Of a stretch of 64,000 nt of DNA, positions 1 to 7,465 are shown one piece after another (within the stretch, counting starts at the first letter, position 1; each line of letters opens with the position of its first letter). Where the stretch lies: NCBI RefSeq assembly GCF_036825535.1, contig NZ_CP098812.1:1426001-1490000 (forward strand), in the 5' to 3' direction. Below the pieces are notes generated by a model, which was given only the letters and a program-made list of their open reading frames with translations, was not told the origin of the DNA and ran no database searches. Made by a program: the position numbers and the translations under genes. This stretch comes from Parasalinivibrio latis (GTDB taxonomy: Bacteria > Pseudomonadota > Gammaproteobacteria > Enterobacterales > Vibrionaceae).

Positions 1-354
1 ACCGATGGTAACACGATAACCATCGGCGGGCAGATCTACACTAAAGGCCTGGGTGTACATGCGGTATCCAGCGTTGTCTACGACTTCGCTGCCGGTACCT
101 ACGACCTGTTTACGGCGGATATCGGTATCGATGACGAAGTCGGCAGCCAGGGAACGGTGGTCTTTGTGGTCAGTGTAGGCGGTTCAGAAGTCTACCGCAG
201 TGGTACGATCGGTGGTGCTGATGGTGCGACACAAGTTTCCGTTGCTGTACCCAGCAATGCAACCCAACTGACACTTTCAGTCGAAAGTGCCGGAGATGGT
301 GTCGGCCATGATCATGCTGACTGGGCTGATGCCAAATTCCGGCGAGCTCTTTAA
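1..354 (+). CDS. C-terminal part of an NPCBM/NEW2 carbohydrate-binding-module protein (5' end outside window)
   Basis: The frame is open from base 1 to a TAA at 352-354, so only the last 117 codons are seen. The visible stretch has the pattern of an NPCBM (novel putative carbohydrate-binding module) domain: KGLGVHA near residue 15, a VYDF/GTYDLF pair, a GIDDEVG turn, then VVFVVSVGG and YRSG, and a final beta-strand region ending in DWADAKF. In the family this beta-sandwich sits at one end of secreted or surface glycosidases and polysaccharide-binding proteins, so a larger extracellular enzyme or adhesin upstream is likely. That is inference, since the catalytic part is not in the window. A strong terminator follows 16 bases after the stop. 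Confidence 0.75.
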   Translation, partial: TDGNTITIGGQIYTKGLGVHAVSSVVYDFAAGTYDLFTADIGIDDEVGSQGTVVFVVSVGGSEVYRSGTIGGADGATQVSVAVPSNATQLTLSVESAGDGVGHDHADWADAKFRRAL

Positions 355-370
355 TTTGTAGAACCCAATC

Positions 371-402
371 AAAGCAGGCGGGAAACCGCCTGCTTTTCTT
401 TT
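371..402 (+). terminator. Rho-independent terminator
   Basis: Perfect stem AAAGCAGGCGG / CCGCCTGCTTT with a GAAA tetraloop, followed by a T-rich tail. It closes the NPCBM-protein gene, and the next gene starts only 25 bases later. Confidence 0.9.
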
Positions 403-427
403 ATGTACGCATTAAATGAGGAAAAGG

Positions 428-1327
428 ATGACCATTTCGACTGCCTCAATGGAGGTGCTTCACGCCACTTCTGCCGTAATTGGGGAATCGCCGTTGTTCC
501 ATGATGGGGAATTGGTTTGGGTGGATGCTGAAGGAAAGCGCGTGTATCTGGCGAAAATCCGGGAGTCCGCGAACCCTGATATTGTCGAGTTCGCACTGCC
601 GGTGCCTGTCAGTGCGATAGCCAGTTCCGGTGTCAACGGATGGATATTGGTATGCAAAAACGGGCTATACCATTGTGACAAGAGGTTTGGCGCTTTACTG
701 TCACTTGGAAACCCGGTTTCAAATCCATCAGATTTACGCCTGAATGACTGTACTGTCAGCCCTGCCGGTGATCTATGGTTCGGATCAATGAATGGTGCTG
801 ATTTGGAAGCGCCGGATGGCGAGATATTTATCCTGCACAGGAATACGCTGAAAATCGAGAAGTTGGATGTGGGCTTTTCTGTGTCTAACGGCATCAGTTT
901 TGATAAGGACAGGCGTCGGGTATATATCACCAATATGTTTAAACGACAGGTTTTCGTTTATCAACTTGAAGCGGATTTTCGAACCGTTCGCTCGAAAGAG
1001 GTGTTCCTGGAACTGCCGGAGCAAGAGGGTTACCCAGACGGACTGAAAACGGATTCTGAGGGAAATCTCTATGTTTGCCATTGGGACGCCGGGTTAATCA
1101 GTATCTGGAATCCCCAAGGGGACAACGTGCAAAAACTGAAGTTACCAGTAAAACACGCTACGCGTTGTACCTTTGGTGGGTCTGAGTTACGGGACTTATA
1201 CGTAACAAGCGGGAATTACGAAATGTCTGATGAAGAGAAGCATGCACAGCCTCTTTCTGGCCAGACATTGAGGATAGACAGCTCCATTTCCGGTGTTGCA
1301 GATAATGTATTTGGGATGGATCAGTAA
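428..1327 (+). CDS. SMP-30/gluconolactonase/LRE family protein
   Basis: A 299-residue six-bladed beta-propeller of the SMP-30/regucalcin/gluconolactonase family, usually a calcium- or zinc-dependent sugar lactonase. Seen directly: the GESPLF motif near residue 20 supplying the metal-binding Glu, RLNDCTVSPAGDLWFGSM around residues 100-120, SNGIS near 155 (metal-binding Asn) and YPDGL near 205 (metal-binding/catalytic Asp). ATG 428 is preferred over the in-frame ATG at 416 because AGGA at 419-422 is well placed for 428, while nothing resembling a ribosome site precedes 416. There is no signal peptide, so it is probably cytoplasmic. It stands alone between two terminators, and the true sugar lactone substrate cannot be told. 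Confidence 0.85.
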   Translation: MTISTASMEVLHATSAVIGESPLFHDGELVWVDAEGKRVYLAKIRESANPDIVEFALPVPVSAIASSGVNGWILVCKNGLYHCDKRFGALLSLGNPVSNPSDLRLNDCTVSPAGDLWFGSMNGADLEAPDGEIFILHRNTLKIEKLDVGFSVSNGISFDKDRRRVYITNMFKRQVFVYQLEADFRTVRSKEVFLELPEQEGYPDGLKTDSEGNLYVCHWDAGLISIWNPQGDNVQKLKLPVKHATRCTFGGSELRDLYVTSGNYEMSDEEKHAQPLSGQTLRIDSSISGVADNVFGMDQ

Positions 1328-1341
1328 TCTGAGCGGATAAA

Positions 1342-1370
1342 AAAGCCGCGACTGAGCGCGGCTTTCTTTC
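1342..1370. terminator. Bidirectional terminator between SMP-30 gene and potD
   Basis: Stem AAGCCGCG / CGCGGCTT with a six-base loop. T-rich on the plus side (CTTTC) and a clear run of Ts on the minus side, so it can end both convergent genes. Confidence 0.85.
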
Positions 1371-1378
1371 CGTGTAAA

Positions 1379-2422
1379 TCAGCTTTTCAGTTGTTGCCAG
1401 TACTTATCGTAAATAGCAACAGCGGGACCCACATCGTTGGTGAATTCACCTTTCGCCATATCTTCTTCAGTTGGGAAGATCATGGTGTCATTGCGAACCT
1501 CTTCACTAAGGTGTTCTTTGGCACGCTTGCTTGGTGCTGGGTAGCCAAGCTCTTCAACCATGGCAGCCTGGTTTTCAGGGCGGTACATAAAGTCGATGAA
1601 CTTATGGGCCAGGTCTTTGTTTTCCGCATTCTTAGGAATAATGAAGTTGTCCATCCACAGGATTGAACCTTCTTCCGGATAAACGAAGCCAATGCTGTCC
1701 ATTTCCTGACGGGCAGTATATGCGTTGCCATTCCACTGCTGGCCAACAGATACTTCGCCGGTAACAAAAGGAACGTGCGGTGCATCAGAGTTGTAAACAA
1801 CGACGTTCGGCTTCAGGGCAACCAGCTTTTCGAAGGCTTCTTTGATTTCAGCTTCATTGGTTGTATTGATACTGTAACCCAGAGACTTGAGCGCCATGCC
1901 AAACACGTCGCGCACATCATCCAACAGCATTACCTGGCCAACAAACTCTTCGCGCCACAGGTCACTCCATTTGGCTACCTTGCTGGCGTCTACCATCTCG
2001 CCGTTGTAGCTGATGCCGGTTACACCCCAGACATAAGGCAGGGAATAATCGTTTTTCGGATCAAACGGCTGATTTAACAGTGAAGGATAAATGTCCTTCA
2101 GATTTGGGATCTTACTATGGTCGATCTTGGCAAGCATATCTGCTTTAGCCATACGATCGATGAAATACGTAGATGCAAAAGCCAAGTCATAGCCGCTGCT
2201 GTTGAGCAGTTTCAGCTTGGTGTATAGGGCTTCATTGCTGTCAAACGATGAGTAATTGACTGTGACGTCATACTCTTTTTCAAAGTTTTTAATCACTTCC
2301 ATGGGCATATATTCAGCCCAGTTGTACAGATTCAACACCTTATCTGAAGCGGATGCAGTCATTGAAACTGTTGCAGCCAGTGCAACAGCAGTTACCGCTA
2401 CCCCTTTAAACATTTTCTCCAT
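1379..2422 (-). CDS. potD: Spermidine/putrescine ABC transporter periplasmic binding protein
   Basis: A 347-residue PotD-type polyamine-binding protein. It begins with a signal peptide (short basic start, hydrophobic AVTAVALAATVSM, cleavage near ASA-S) and continues with LYNWAEYMP, the family's first strand carrying the Trp that stacks on the polyamine. Further family blocks include VWGVTGISYNG, the LLDDVRDVFGMAL block, and WNGNAY in the ligand pocket. GAGG lies just upstream of ATG 2422, and an internal Met at codon 4 also has a GGAG-like site. No potABC genes are adjacent, so the protein is an orphan binding component that either serves a transporter elsewhere or acts as a polyamine sensor. 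The bidirectional hairpin at 1342-1370 terminates it. Confidence 0.92.
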   Translation of the reverse strand: MEKMFKGVAVTAVALAATVSMTASASDKVLNLYNWAEYMPMEVIKNFEKEYDVTVNYSSFDSNEALYTKLKLLNSSGYDLAFASTYFIDRMAKADMLAKIDHSKIPNLKDIYPSLLNQPFDPKNDYSLPYVWGVTGISYNGEMVDASKVAKWSDLWREEFVGQVMLLDDVRDVFGMALKSLGYSINTTNEAEIKEAFEKLVALKPNVVVYNSDAPHVPFVTGEVSVGQQWNGNAYTARQEMDSIGFVYPEEGSILWMDNFIIPKNAENKDLAHKFIDFMYRPENQAAMVEELGYPAPSKRAKEHLSEEVRNDTMIFPTEEDMAKGEFTNDVGPAVAIYDKYWQQLKS

Positions 2423-2816
2423 TAACCTCGCCTTAAGTAATAGTGTGCCGAAGCGAAAGAATGCGCATAATAGAGTAAAATCTCATCAAATCAAATGATA
2501 TCTATATTATTTTATATCACTGATTTTCATTAGCATTTTCCACTGGAAATGGTGCGATATATAGTGATGAAGATCTGTTTTTTGTGAGATGGTAATTGAC
2601 ATTATCTTCTGTGCGTCGCCCGTTTTCTGTCTCGAAATGGAAGCTTTCCTGGCAGGTCATTCCTCATTCGGCAAACCCGCCTGACAAAGTGTAATGAAGT
2701 CGTTTGGCTATAACTCATTGCGCGGTCTGGAAGGTTGTAATCATCCCTGTCCATAATGCATATTTTAAAGTCAGCCTTGTTGGAACAAAAAACTGCGTCT
2801 TTGGGGTGTTTGGATA
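2423..2816. other. Divergent intergenic region between potD and alkB-like gene
   Basis: About 390 bases with no convincing gene. Bases 2455-2530 are very AT-rich and should hold the potD promoter (leftward) and possibly the alkB promoter. A 73-codon frame on the minus strand at 2602-2823 has no recognisable product and is not called. Confidence 0.5.
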
Positions 2817-3425
2817 ATGACAATGGATTTGTTTAACCATTCCCACCACTGGATAGAGATTGATGATGGTCTTCTGCTTTGGCATCCAGGCTTTATTGCA
2901 GGGCCGGAGGCAGATGCTCTGTTTGACACTTTATCTACTTCGCTAAACTGGCGACAGCTTCCTGTGTGGATGTTTGGAAAACTGGTTGACCAACCCCGGT
3001 TGATGGATTGGTATGGGGATGAGCCCTATAGCTATTCAGGACTTTCACTAGAAGCAAAAACAACCCCTCTTATATTAAGGGCGCTGAAAGAGCGCTGCGA
3101 AGATGCGTGCGGATTTCAGTTCAACAGTGTTTTGGCAAATTTGTATCGTAGTGGGGAAGACTACATGGGATGGCACAAAGACAATGAAGCAGAACTTGGT
3201 CAGCAACCGGTTGTTGCCTCAGTCAGCTTAGGGGCAACCCGCAAGTTTTCCTTCAAACATGACATTACCGGTAAAAAGATAGACTTTTCGCTGTCACATG
3301 GGGATCTTTTAGTGATGGCAGGGAAAACACAACAGTTCTGGAAGCATGCATTACCGAAAACCAAGCGGGTTCATTCCCCACGGATAAACCTGACATTTCG
3401 TAATATCAAACGAAAAGCTGATTGA
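2817..3425 (+). CDS. alkB: AlkB-family Fe(II)/2-oxoglutarate dioxygenase (alkylated-base repair)
   Basis: A 202-residue 2-oxoglutarate-Fe(II) oxygenase of the AlkB type (closer in layout to ALKBH2/3-like short forms). It would remove alkyl groups from 1-methyladenine and 3-methylcytosine by oxidative demethylation. Visible catalytic features: NLYRSG, then MGWHKDNE with the iron-binding His-x-Asp, the SVSLGATRKF strand, WKHALP with the distal iron-binding His, and PRINLTFR with the 2-oxoglutarate-binding Arg residues. ATG 2817 and ATG 2823 are both possible; the nearby TGGA fits 2823 slightly better. The gene is monocistronic here with no ada neighbour. Confidence 0.88.
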   Translation: MTMDLFNHSHHWIEIDDGLLLWHPGFIAGPEADALFDTLSTSLNWRQLPVWMFGKLVDQPRLMDWYGDEPYSYSGLSLEAKTTPLILRALKERCEDACGFQFNSVLANLYRSGEDYMGWHKDNEAELGQQPVVASVSLGATRKFSFKHDITGKKIDFSLSHGDLLVMAGKTQQFWKHALPKTKRVHSPRINLTFRNIKRKAD

Positions 3426-3502
3426 TTTGCAACCCATCTGGCGTTTTATTATTTATTTTGACTAATTTGCGTTCGAACGATTCGGTATTTTGCAAAACAG
3501 TG

Positions 3503-3530
3503 TTGACTCGATCACGTTAATCCGTAGAAT
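3503..3530 (+). promoter_or_regulatory. Sigma-70 promoter of the tRNA cluster
   Basis: TTGACT at 3503-3508 and TAGAAT at 3525-3530 with a 16-base spacer, followed by a GC-rich discriminator (GCGCAGCG). That is the usual pattern of growth-rate and stringent-controlled stable-RNA promoters. It lies 65 bases upstream of the first tRNA. Confidence 0.75.
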
Positions 3531-3594
3531 GCGCAGCGTACCGGGGCGATGGGGAACTTCTTCAGAGCAACGGAGCGAAAGAGAAAGAAACAAA

Positions 3595-3668
3595 GGCGCG
3601 TTGGCAGAGTGGCTATGCAGCGGATTGCAAATCCGTGGACCTCGGTTCGACTCCGGGACGCGCCTCCA
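3595..3668 (+). tRNA. tRNA-Cys (anticodon GCA)
   Basis: A 74-base cloverleaf including encoded CCA. The acceptor GGCGCGT pairs with ACGCGCC, and the anticodon arm GGATTGCAAATCC carries GCA. First gene of the tRNA operon. Confidence 0.96.
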
Positions 3669-3679
3669 TTCTCTTCAGT

Positions 3680-3756
<77 letters not shown>

Positions 3757-3788
3757 CTTTCCACATCGATTTGAGTGGTAGTGTTATT

Positions 3789-3844
3789 CATAACCCTCAG
3801 GCCGTTGCAGCGTGGCTGGCAGTTAAATCCTGCTCCCGCAACCA
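3789..3844 (+). repeat. tRNA-fMet-like 3' remnant, copy a
   Basis: A 56-base segment that begins with the anticodon-side CATAACCC and ends with TCCTGCTCCCGCAACCA, like the 3' half of the initiator tRNA. The middle is replaced by an unrelated TCAGGCC...GGCTGGCAG stretch, and no 5' half is present. Near-identical copies occur at 4268-4323, 4386-4441 and 4503-4557. It sits between fMet copy 1 and Gly copy 1. Confidence 0.8.
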
Positions 3845-3847
3845 TTT

Positions 3848-3923
3848 GCGACACTAGCTCAGTTGGTAGAGCGCAACCTTGCCAAGGTTGAGGTCACGAG
3901 TTCGAACCTCGTGTGTCGCTCCA
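3848..3923 (+). tRNA. tRNA-Gly (GCC), copy 1
   Basis: A 76-base cloverleaf with acceptor GCGACAC/GTGTCGC, anticodon arm AACCTTGCCAAGGTT, and encoded CCA after T73. Confidence 0.96.
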
Positions 3924-3963
3924 AATTGACAGCTTTCATCGAGCTTTATCGATGACATCCGGA

Positions 3964-4040
<77 letters not shown>

Positions 4041-4043
4041 CTT

Positions 4044-4119
4044 GCGACACTAGCTCAGTTGGTAGAGCGCAACCTTGCCAAGGTTGAGGTCACGAGTTCG
4101 AACCTCGTGTGTCGCTCCA
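4044..4119 (+). tRNA. tRNA-Gly (GCC), copy 2
   Basis: Identical to copy 1. Together with the spacer (3924-3963, nearly repeated at 4120-4159) and fMet it forms a tandem duplication unit of about 196 bases. Confidence 0.96.
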
Positions 4120-4159
4120 AATTGATAGCTTTCATCGAGCTTTATCGATGACATCCGGA

Positions 4160-4236
<77 letters not shown>

Positions 4237-4330
4237 CTTTCCACATCGACTTGAGTGGTGTGTTATTCATAACCCTCAGGCCGTTGCAGCGTGGCTGGCA
4301 GTTAAATCCTGCTCCCGCAACCACATTTTG

Positions 4331-4363
4331 AAAGCCCTGATGATTAACGCCATCAGGGCTTTT
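4331..4363 (+). terminator. Terminator hairpin 1 of the tRNA array
   Basis: Stem AAGCCCTGATG / CATCAGGGCTT followed by TTTCTG. First strong stop after the last intact tRNA. Confidence 0.85.
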
Positions 4364-4450
4364 CTGCATCTGAGGTTTTTATATTCATAACCCTCAGGCC
4401 TTTGCAGCGTGGCTGGCAGTTAAATCCTGCTCCCGCAACCACTTTCTGAA

Positions 4451-4480
4451 ATCCCTGATAACCCAGTTGTCAGGGCTTTT
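4451..4480 (+). terminator. Terminator hairpin 2 of the tRNA array
   Basis: CCCTGATAAC / GTTGTCAGGG stem (one G-T pair) with a CCA loop, then a run of four Ts. Confidence 0.75.
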
Positions 4481-4564
4481 CTACATATGCGGTTTATGTA
4501 TTTATAACCCTCAGGCCATTGCAGCGTGGCTGGCAGTTAAATCCAGCTCCGCAGCCACATTCTG

Positions 4565-4598
4565 AACGCCCTGATGATTAACATCGTCAGGGCGTTTC
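4565..4598 (+). terminator. Terminator hairpin 3 of the tRNA array
   Basis: ACGCCCTGA / TCAGGGCGT stem followed by TTTCTG; the third copy of the same hairpin. Confidence 0.75.
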
Positions 4599-4619
4599 TG
4601 CATCTTGGGATTGTATTTT

Positions 4620-4929
4620 CGTAGCCATCAGGATTTTGGAAGGGTTTTCTGGGCCAGAATTCAACTGCTGCAACCAACATCAAAAATCGACAGACTCTGT
4701 ATTTGTCGCTCTTTTAAGGATGAAATTGGTAGCTAGTCTTAGGGGGATCAGGAAAAGAACGACACCGAACGGGAAGGGTGTTGTTCCTGCGAAGGAAGAA
4801 GTCTTGTGATGCCAATCGGACTGGTTCATTGTTCATTCTGACTGACCAAGGGATTTATCCAATTTTTATGTCTTCAATTCCTGATAAAAAAATCGCGGCC
4901 TTTAAGCCGCGATTTCAAAGAATTGCAAT
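4620..4929. other. Intergenic region after the tRNA array
   Basis: No gene is visible. The left part holds a decayed tRNA-like remnant (about 4619-4676). The right end holds the terminator of the leftward ynjE gene. Confidence 0.5.
4883..4915 (-). terminator. Terminator of ynjE
   Basis: AAATCGCGGC / GCCGCGATTT stem. Read leftward it is followed by seven Ts. Confidence 0.88.
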
Positions 4930-6222
4930 TTAGGGGTGCTGAACTGGTCCGGTTTCAATCGGGTTTGATTTGTCCTCACTCCATTCATACCACCCACCGT
5001 CAAACAGACTGAGATTGTCCCAACCCATTACATAAGCATAAAACAGAGCTTCTGATGCCCGCCATCCGGTACCGCAGTAAAAAGCAGTTTTCTGTGAAGG
5101 TAAAATTCCCCACTTTTTCCAAAACTGCTCTATGAGTGCAGGGGATTTCATTGTCCCGTCCGGATTCAGGTAATCGTTAATATCGTTAGAGCCAGCGCCG
5201 GCATGACCCCATTTAGAGCCAGGGATCCGTCCTTTGGATGGAATATAATCATAGCCACTGGTTTTACCGGTGTACTCATCCATGGTCCGTACACTGACCA
5301 GTGAATGTGTACTCGGGTCGTTGGCGTATTTGCGTGCTTCCTGCATATTAATAATGAGGTCAGGTTTGGCGGGTATTTTTTCATCAAACGTTACAGGTTC
5401 AGCTTCGTTCATGAATGATTCCACCGGGTAACCGGCATTCATCCAAGCCTTCCATCCGCCATTAAGCAAACGTACATCTTTTACCCCTGCGTACATCATC
5501 AGTACTGCAGCACGGGCTGCGGCGAGGTTATTGCGCCCGTACAAGATCACTGTGGTATCAGAGGTGATCCCAAGATTTTCAATAACATGTTTCAGGTCTT
5601 TGTCACTGACATGGTTCCAGAGTGGTTCCTCTTCAATGTCATTGGTATTGAGGTAAAGAGCCCCGGGAATATGAGACGCGAGATATTTAGTTGGTGGTCC
5701 CCAGGCCACTTCTACGACTTTATAGCCATTTCGAGGCTTGTTTTCCGTACTTTTGCCATCATTTAGGTCTTTAATCCACCAAGCTGGTACCAACTGTTGA
5801 TAGCGCGCAAGATGGATGAGCGGTTTGGGATACGCATTGACTGGCTGATCTATGGTGTGGATTTCCTCGAAACCTGCTTTTTTTAGTGAACTTGCCAGTA
5901 TTTTATTGCCCGTCTTACTGCCATAAATCCAAGTGGGCAAATGTTTATCTAGGCTGTTATCTTTCAGAAGAGTGCTAAATGACTGCCCAGGTAGTGTTTT
6001 TAACCAACTTGCATCAATGTTTACGGCTCCCTGAATATGGCCGGAAGATTCCGCTGGTGTCCCAGCCCATCCATTGAAGGCGTTACTGTCACGGCTGTCG
6101 ATAACCTGATAGGGGGACTGTTGCTGTGCAAGAAAATCTGAAAAGGTAGAGGCATTAGCGGACATGCTGATCACCATAAGTGAACAGGCAAGAAGTTGCT
6201 TTAACATAGGGAAAATAAACAT
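4930..6222 (-). CDS. ynjE: Periplasmic multi-rhodanese thiosulfate sulfurtransferase YnjE
   Basis: A 430-residue protein that follows E. coli YnjE along most of its length. It has a signal peptide (hydrophobic LLACSLMVISMSANA) and three rhodanese folds. The first is degenerate (ends DSRDSNAFNGW, no Cys). The second has VILYGRNNLAAARA, where the active Cys position is not a cysteine. The third is catalytic with FYCGTGWRASEA, the CxGxxxR loop. It would transfer sulfane sulfur from thiosulfate or a similar donor in the periplasm. ATG 6222 is chosen because GGGGA precedes it; a longer TTG-initiated form (6243) and a Met five codons downstream are alternatives. It is monocistronic with its own terminator. 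Confidence 0.9.
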   Translation of the reverse strand: MFIFPMLKQLLACSLMVISMSANASTFSDFLAQQQSPYQVIDSRDSNAFNGWAGTPAESSGHIQGAVNIDASWLKTLPGQSFSTLLKDNSLDKHLPTWIYGSKTGNKILASSLKKAGFEEIHTIDQPVNAYPKPLIHLARYQQLVPAWWIKDLNDGKSTENKPRNGYKVVEVAWGPPTKYLASHIPGALYLNTNDIEEEPLWNHVSDKDLKHVIENLGITSDTTVILYGRNNLAAARAAVLMMYAGVKDVRLLNGGWKAWMNAGYPVESFMNEAEPVTFDEKIPAKPDLIINMQEARKYANDPSTHSLVSVRTMDEYTGKTSGYDYIPSKGRIPGSKWGHAGAGSNDINDYLNPDGTMKSPALIEQFWKKWGILPSQKTAFYCGTGWRASEALFYAYVMGWDNLSLFDGGWYEWSEDKSNPIETGPVQHP

Positions 6223-6330
6223 CCAATGGCGTCCCCGGTTCAATAGCGGGGCTCAAATAAGGTGCTGACATTATAATAGAAACCATGAATAGTTGATGAT
6301 GATTTAAAGCAAAAGTTGATTTACCCGGCC

Positions 6331-7245
6331 TCACGAATTCTTTATTTGCCTTACAAATAACCGGCTTGGTGAAAAGTTTGTTACCAATGCCGTACCGGTT
6401 ATGACAATAACAGTCCCTGCCAGCGTGTGCCAGCCTACAATTTCGTTCAATACCAGCCATCCCCAGAAAACACCAAAGACAGGAACCAGAAAGGTGACGG
6501 TCAGTGCAGAGGCAGCGCCAATGTCTTCCATTAGCCTGAAATAAATCAGGTAGGCAAAGCCGGTACACACCACCCCGAGTGTGATGACAGACGCAGAGAG
6601 TTCGATGGTGATTTGCGAGGGGGCAGATGACATCAAAGCCAACGGCAACACCATCAATGAAGCCGCCCACATACTTCCGTGGGCATTATCAAATGAGGAT
6701 AGCTGAGACTTGCTGGAATCATTAGAGGCCTGCCTGAATGATGCGTAATTGGCGGCAATACCGTAGGAAAAAGCAGCTCCTATACATGCAGCCAATGCAA
6801 CTCCGGCTCCAGGTTCCAATGTAATTGCATCAAATCCTACCAATACACTGACGCCAAATACGCCAAGACACAGACCAAGGATCATTTTTGCCGTCAAAGT
6901 GCCCGGCCTCCTTGCCGAAGATATTAAAGCACCCCAAATAGGGGAGGTAGCATTGAGAATTGCCATAAGAGACGCTGAAACAGTCTGTGCAGCAAAAGCG
7001 AAAAGCAGAAACGGAAGGGCAGAATTGAAGAAGCCCAGAACAAGAAAGTGTGGCCAATGTTCCCGAAGTGGCAATTTCTTTCGCAAGTAAAGTGCCACTG
7101 CGACCAGAAACAGCGCGGCTGAAAACAACCGTAGTTCAATCAAAATAGCTGGCCCCAATGCAGGTGCCCCTATTCGCATAAAAAGAAAAGATGCCCCCCA
7201 AATGGCAGACAGAAACAGTAACTGGCGCAGACTTGCAGTATCCAT
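6331..7245 (-). CDS. EamA/DMT-superfamily inner-membrane transporter
   Basis: A 304-residue membrane protein with about ten hydrophobic segments arranged as two EamA repeats (WGASFLFMRIGA opening the first, VVCTGFAYLIYFRLM and VFWGWLVLNEIVGW in the second). This is the drug/metabolite-transporter layout seen in metabolite exporters such as RhtA/YdcZ-type proteins. ATG 7245 is chosen because GAGGAG lies seven bases upstream; the frame stays open further but without a start signal. The substrate cannot be deduced. It lies divergently beside the tRNA-Ser promoter. Confidence 0.88.
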   Translation of the reverse strand: MDTASLRQLLFLSAIWGASFLFMRIGAPALGPAILIELRLFSAALFLVAVALYLRKKLPLREHWPHFLVLGFFNSALPFLLFAFAAQTVSASLMAILNATSPIWGALISSARRPGTLTAKMILGLCLGVFGVSVLVGFDAITLEPGAGVALAACIGAAFSYGIAANYASFRQASNDSSKSQLSSFDNAHGSMWAASLMVLPLALMSSAPSQITIELSASVITLGVVCTGFAYLIYFRLMEDIGAASALTVTFLVPVFGVFWGWLVLNEIVGWHTLAGTVIVITGTALVTNFSPSRLFVRQIKNS

Positions 7246-7436
7246 TATCAATCTCCTCGCTTTGCGCCAAGTTTGCCTGAATTCTGACAGGCACTCCGGA
7301 CGAAATCGGAAGTCCAATTACATTAAATTAGTAGGACACCTTGTATTCCTGATGTGTAATGATTCGCCGTTTCGCTTGATTTACATGCAATTCGAAGCAA
7401 ATGAAAGCAGTTGAACGCAATTTATAATGATTTCAG

Positions 7437-7465
7437 TTGCCTTAACGCAAGGGAGGAGCTATGAT
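7437..7465 (+). promoter_or_regulatory. Promoter of tRNA-Ser copy 1
   Basis: TTGCCT (7437-7442), 17-base spacer, TATGAT (7460-7465), followed by a short GC-rich discriminator and the tRNA 12 bases on. Confidence 0.6.

Larger units (their letters stand above)
4268..4604 (+). repeat. Tandem array of tRNA-fMet-like 3' remnants with terminator hairpins
   Basis: Three consecutive units of about 118 bases. Each unit has a 55-56-base tRNA-fMet-like 3' remnant (4268-4323, 4386-4441, 4503-4557), a CCCTGA...TCAGGG hairpin with T-rich tail, and a short AT-rich spacer. A further badly decayed copy is recognisable at about 4619-4676 (ending CTGCTGCAACCA). None can fold as a complete tRNA because the D-arm half is missing. 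Confidence 0.8.

Noticed and set aside
1379..2422. Considered a complete polyamine uptake operon.
   Set aside because: Only the binding protein is present; no potA, potB or potC is adjacent on either side.
2602..2823. 73-codon minus-strand frame upstream of alkB.
   Set aside because: No ribosome site, no recognisable motif, and it overlaps the alkB start.
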